DNA of 7,258 bases from an uncultured Verrucomicrobiota bacterium. GTDB lineage: Bacteria; Verrucomicrobiota; Verrucomicrobiia; Limisphaerales; UBA1096. The first letter of the stretch is position 1. Every line of letters starts with the position of its first letter. The notes under the pieces were generated by a model, which was given only the letters and a program-made list of their open reading frames with translations, did not search any database and had not been told where the DNA came from. Location of the stretch: assembly GCA_913045395.1 (NCBI GenBank), contig CAJWPV010000067.1, positions 1-7,258 of the forward strand, in the 5' to 3' direction. The position numbers and the translations under genes are program-made. This document shows, piece by piece, positions 5,057 through 7,258 of the stretch.

Positions 5057-5992
5057 ATGGCCTCCACACTCAAGTCACTTCGCGCCCTCTCCGCCCCGTC
5101 GCGGGTGCGGTTGGTCGCGTTGCTCAACGAGAGTGAGTTGACGGTGCGGGAGTTGACTGAAATTACGAATATGCGCCAGTCCGGCATCTCGATGCACCTT
5201 GGCCAAATGCAGGAGGCAGGCCTCGTCGAGTCGAGCCGCGACGGCAAAAACGCCTACTATCGCGTCGCCCGTGACAACGGTGTGGAGAGCAGCAGGTTGA
5301 TCGAGTTAGCGGCCGCAGGGGCGGCGGAGATTCCTGAGCACGCGTCCGACCTGGTGAACCTGAAGCGCATCCTCGAGCGGCGCGAAAACCAGGATCTGGT
5401 TTATTTTAACCGTGTTGCCGGCCGGTTCGACAGCGTTTACGGGCCGGGCCGTTCATGGCAGGCGTTTGGCCAACTGCTGCTCAGGCTCGTGCCGGAGATT
5501 GTCGTCGCCGACCTTGGCTCCGGCGAGGGGTTGCTGAGCGAGTTGCTCGCGCGCAAATGCAGGCGCGTCATCTCGGTGGACAACTCGGAGGAGATCGTCA
5601 AGTTCGGCCAGGCCAAGGCGGAGCGAAACGGCCTGGCCAACCTTGAGTTTCGGCTGGGCGACCTGCAGCATCCGCCGATCGACGATGCGTCGGTGGACCT
5701 CGCGATCCTCAGTCAGGCACTGCACCACGCGGAGGAACCGGCCCGGGCTATCGAGAGCGCGTTTCGCATCATCAAGCCCGGCGGCCAGTTGATGATCCTT
5801 GACCTCGTCGTGCACAAGTTCGACAAGGCGCGCGAGTTGTTCGGCGACCGCTGGCTGGGTTTCGCCGAGAGCGAGCTGCATCAGTGGCTCGAGTCGGCCG
5901 GCTTCGGGCAGATTGAGATCAGCGTCGTGTCACGCGAGGAGGAGGAGCCGAACTTCGAGACGCTGCTGGCCAGCGCGACGCGGCCAGTCTAG
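5057..5992 (+). CDS. ArsR-family winged-helix regulator fused to a class I SAM-dependent methyltransferase
   Basis: This 311-residue protein joins two domains. Residues 1-75 are an ArsR/SmtB winged helix: LRALSAPSRVRLVALL, then the recognition helix MRQSGISMHLGQMQEAGLV at about 39-57, and the wing RDGKNAYYRV. A helical linker follows (about 75-145, with LERRENQDLVYFNRVAGRFD). The Rossmann methyltransferase carries motif I as ADLGSGEG (Asp152 to Gly158), the ribose-binding acidic residue Asp175 (SVDNS), ALHHAEEP around Leu222-His224 and the KPGG loop at 240-243. The end (GFAESELHQWLESAGF) is typical of this fused family. The usual ArsR metal motif ELCVC is replaced by ELTVREL, and the only cysteine is in RKCRR, so metal sensing is unlikely. 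ATG 5057 is chosen because the winged helix begins at once; an in-frame start at 4955 would overlap fabD and add a low-complexity, Arg- and Pro-rich tail. Known relatives sit near methionine-cycle genes in some bacteria; here the neighbours differ. Confidence 0.9.
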   Translation: MASTLKSLRALSAPSRVRLVALLNESELTVRELTEITNMRQSGISMHLGQMQEAGLVESSRDGKNAYYRVARDNGVESSRLIELAAAGAAEIPEHASDLVNLKRILERRENQDLVYFNRVAGRFDSVYGPGRSWQAFGQLLLRLVPEIVVADLGSGEGLLSELLARKCRRVISVDNSEEIVKFGQAKAERNGLANLEFRLGDLQHPPIDDASVDLAILSQALHHAEEPARAIESAFRIIKPGGQLMILDLVVHKFDKARELFGDRWLGFAESELHQWLESAGFGQIEISVVSREEEEPNFETLLASATRPV

Positions 5993-6004
5993 GCCGGGCG
6001 ACGA

Positions 6005-6733
6005 ATGGGATCGCACCTTTACAACAGCCGGCTCGGCAAGGTCGCCTGGTTCGTGCGCCGCTTTGGCGCGGCCGAGCTGTTTCTCAAGCCGTTGCGGTGC
6101 GCGTTCGCACCGTTGATCATACCGCGCCTGGCTCCGGCGGAGTTTGTGTTCGAGGACAAATCGCTGCCGCTGTTTTATCACCGCTACAACATGACGTGGG
6201 CCACCGAGCGTGCCGTGGAGGTGCCAATTGCCCGAGAATTTCTCGAGCGGTACGCTGGCAAGCGCGTGCTCGAGGTCGGCAATGTCACGCCGTACTACCT
6301 CGACATCGCGCACACGGTTCTCGACAAGTACGAGCGCGGCCCCGGCATCATCAATGCGGACATTGCTGACTACGCGCCGGGGGATCGCTTTGACCTGATC
6401 CTGTCGGTTTCGACCTTTGAGCACATCGGTTTCGACGACGAGACGAACGTCGACAGCGGCGTGAAAATCAGTCGAGCCATCACGACCTGCCGGGGATTTT
6501 TGGCTGCGGGCGGGCAGCTCGTGTTGACGCTGCCGCTTGGCTACAACCCAACGCTAGATCGAATGATTGCCGACCGGCAACTCGGCTGCAACCGCGCGAC
6601 ATTTCTCAAGCGTACCGGCCGATTGGCTTGGCAAACCGTGGATGCAGCAGCGGCCCTGGCCAGTGGGTACGGTCGGCCGTTTCCGTACGCCAACGCCGTG
6701 ATGATCGCGCAGTTTGAAGGGTTGCCCGGATGA
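6005..6733 (+). CDS. Class I methyltransferase-like protein, probably glycan-associated
   Basis: This 242-residue protein has an N-terminal basic, amphipathic region (about 10-45) and a conserved entry segment YHRYNMTWATERAVEVPIA (58-76). A Rossmann core follows, with the motif I position read as LEVGNV (89-94), NADIADY (117-123) after strand 2 or 3, and FDLILSVSTFEHIG (129-142) as the strand-4 motif. A GGQLVLTLP strand comes later, and the C-terminal FPYANAVMIAQFEG resembles the closing strands of methyltransferase-like proteins found in exopolysaccharide and glycosyltransferase clusters. The usual GxGxG loop is GNVTP, so SAM binding is plausible but not certain. Its target is unknown. It begins 12 bp after the ArsR/methyltransferase gene, and its stop overlaps the start of the glycosyltransferase (ATGA), indicating translational coupling. 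No Shine-Dalgarno is evident. Confidence 0.8.
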   Translation: MGSHLYNSRLGKVAWFVRRFGAAELFLKPLRCAFAPLIIPRLAPAEFVFEDKSLPLFYHRYNMTWATERAVEVPIAREFLERYAGKRVLEVGNVTPYYLDIAHTVLDKYERGPGIINADIADYAPGDRFDLILSVSTFEHIGFDDETNVDSGVKISRAITTCRGFLAAGGQLVLTLPLGYNPTLDRMIADRQLGCNRATFLKRTGRLAWQTVDAAAALASGYGRPFPYANAVMIAQFEGLPG

Positions 6734-7258
6734 AGCAACTGCGGTTTCTCATGCTGAACTGGCGCGACCCGGAGAATCCGCTCGCCGGTGGCGCGGAACG
6801 GGTCACGCTGCGGCATATGGCGGAGCTCGTGCGGCGCGGGCATGAAGTGGTCTGGTTTGCGAACAATTTTGACGATGCCGATCGTGAGACGACGATTGAC
6901 GGCATCCGAATTATCCGTGGCGGCGGACGCGGCACGTCCATTTTGCACGCGCGCCGGTGCTGTCGCGATCACGGACCTTTTGACCTGGTGATCGACCAGC
7001 ACCACGGCCTCCCGTGGTTCGCACACTGGTGGTCGGGCACGAAATACGTCGCTTACATTCACGAGGTACTCGGGCCGATCTGGCGCGCGTTTTACCGCTG
7101 GCCAACCAGCACGATTGGCCGGGCGCAGGAACGGTTTTTCCAGCGGCTTTACGCCGGTGTTCCATTTTGGACGGTGTCCGAATCGACCCGTCAGCAGTTG
7201 CTCAGCCACGGCGTGCGCGATGTGAGCGTCTGGCCAAACGGCACCGACACCGAGCCGA
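6730..7258 (+). CDS. Family 4-type (GT-B) glycosyltransferase, N-terminal part
   Basis: The frame is open from ATG 6730 to the right edge (176 complete codons). The start overlaps the previous stop as ATGA, and GAAGGG at 6716-6721 gives a plausible ribosome-binding site 8 bases upstream. The N-terminal GT-B Rossmann domain opens with RFLMLNWRDP and the LAGGAER glycine loop (18-24), followed by HMAELVRRGHEVVWFAN. FDLVIDQHHGLPWF (84-97) and VAYIHEVLG (107-115) are the expected strands lining the acceptor cleft. VSESTRQQLLSHGV and VWPNGTD (167-173) mark the crossover toward the C-terminal donor domain, which lies outside the window with the ExxxxxxxE motif. It should transfer a sugar from a nucleotide donor to a growing glycan or lipid acceptor at the inner face of the cytoplasmic membrane; the specific sugar cannot be told. 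Confidence 0.92.
   Translation, partial: MKQLRFLMLNWRDPENPLAGGAERVTLRHMAELVRRGHEVVWFANNFDDADRETTIDGIRIIRGGGRGTSILHARRCCRDHGPFDLVIDQHHGLPWFAHWWSGTKYVAYIHEVLGPIWRAFYRWPTSTIGRAQERFFQRLYAGVPFWTVSESTRQQLLSHGVRDVSVWPNGTDTEP

Larger units (their letters stand above)
21..5473. repeat. Dispersed octamer palindrome TTGGCCAA, eight copies
   Basis: Exact copies start at 21, 190, 3466, 3550, 3649, 4711, 5199 and 5466. All lie inside genes: two in the propeller gene, three in the ankyrin gene, one in fabD and two in the ArsR/methyltransferase fusion. Five are read as TTG-GCC-AA(G/C/T) (Leu-Ala-Lys/Asn) and three as (C/T)TT-GGC-CAA (Leu/Phe-Gly-Gln), so no single peptide motif explains them. Two are copies of one ankyrin unit and are not independent. 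One-base variants such as CTGGCCAA (near 4972, 5633, 7099, 7230) and TTGGCCGG are also frequent. Confidence 0.6.

Noticed and set aside
5930..6424. A 164-residue minus-strand frame across the ArsR fusion and methyltransferase junction.
   Set aside because: It lies opposite two well-supported plus-strand genes and has no recognisable domain or start signal.

Overview
The window reads as a GC-rich chromosomal segment of a Verrucomicrobiota (or close PVC-group) bacterium. The main evidence is a secreted PQQ-type beta-propeller protein whose N-terminus begins with a WPNWRGP motif and whose C-terminus enters a WP/LEST-type module typical of that phylum. A formylglycine-type sulfatase and an ankyrin lipoprotein support the same reading. 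The assignment is by family resemblance only, because no rRNA or phylogenetic marker is present.

Layout. Bases 1-1328 (minus strand) hold most of a secreted PQQ-like beta-propeller protein that runs off the left edge. Bases 1329-1775 are a divergent intergenic region. It contains a good promoter candidate for the propeller gene, a second rightward promoter candidate with a perfect TTGACA -35 box, and a textbook intrinsic terminator (11-bp stem, TCAG loop, seven T) that sits BEFORE the next gene. This arrangement implies either a small RNA of roughly 155 nt or a transcription-attenuation leader. From 1776 to the right edge all genes are on the plus strand and tightly packed: a secreted sulfatase, an ankyrin-repeat lipoprotein, malonyl-CoA:ACP transacylase (FabD), an ArsR-type winged-helix/methyltransferase fusion, a second methyltransferase-like protein with an atypical SAM-binding loop, and the N-terminal part of a family-4-type glycosyltransferase. 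Gaps are 13, 51, 52 and 12 bp, and the last pair overlaps by 4 bp.

How the genes may work together. Sulfatase and ankyrin lipoprotein form an envelope pair: an exported desulfating enzyme and a membrane-anchored repeat protein. FabD supplies malonyl-ACP for fatty-acid synthesis, but no other fab gene is visible here. The methyltransferase and glycosyltransferase look like the beginning of a surface-glycan or glycosylation cluster. The ArsR/methyltransferase fusion lacks the usual metal-binding cysteine motif and may respond to SAM or SAH instead.

The least expected observations are the terminator-bearing leader at 1523-1714 and the dispersed octamer palindrome TTGGCCAA. The octamer occurs eight times in 7.26 kb, against about 0.1 expected for a random 8-mer, and is read in two different codon phases.
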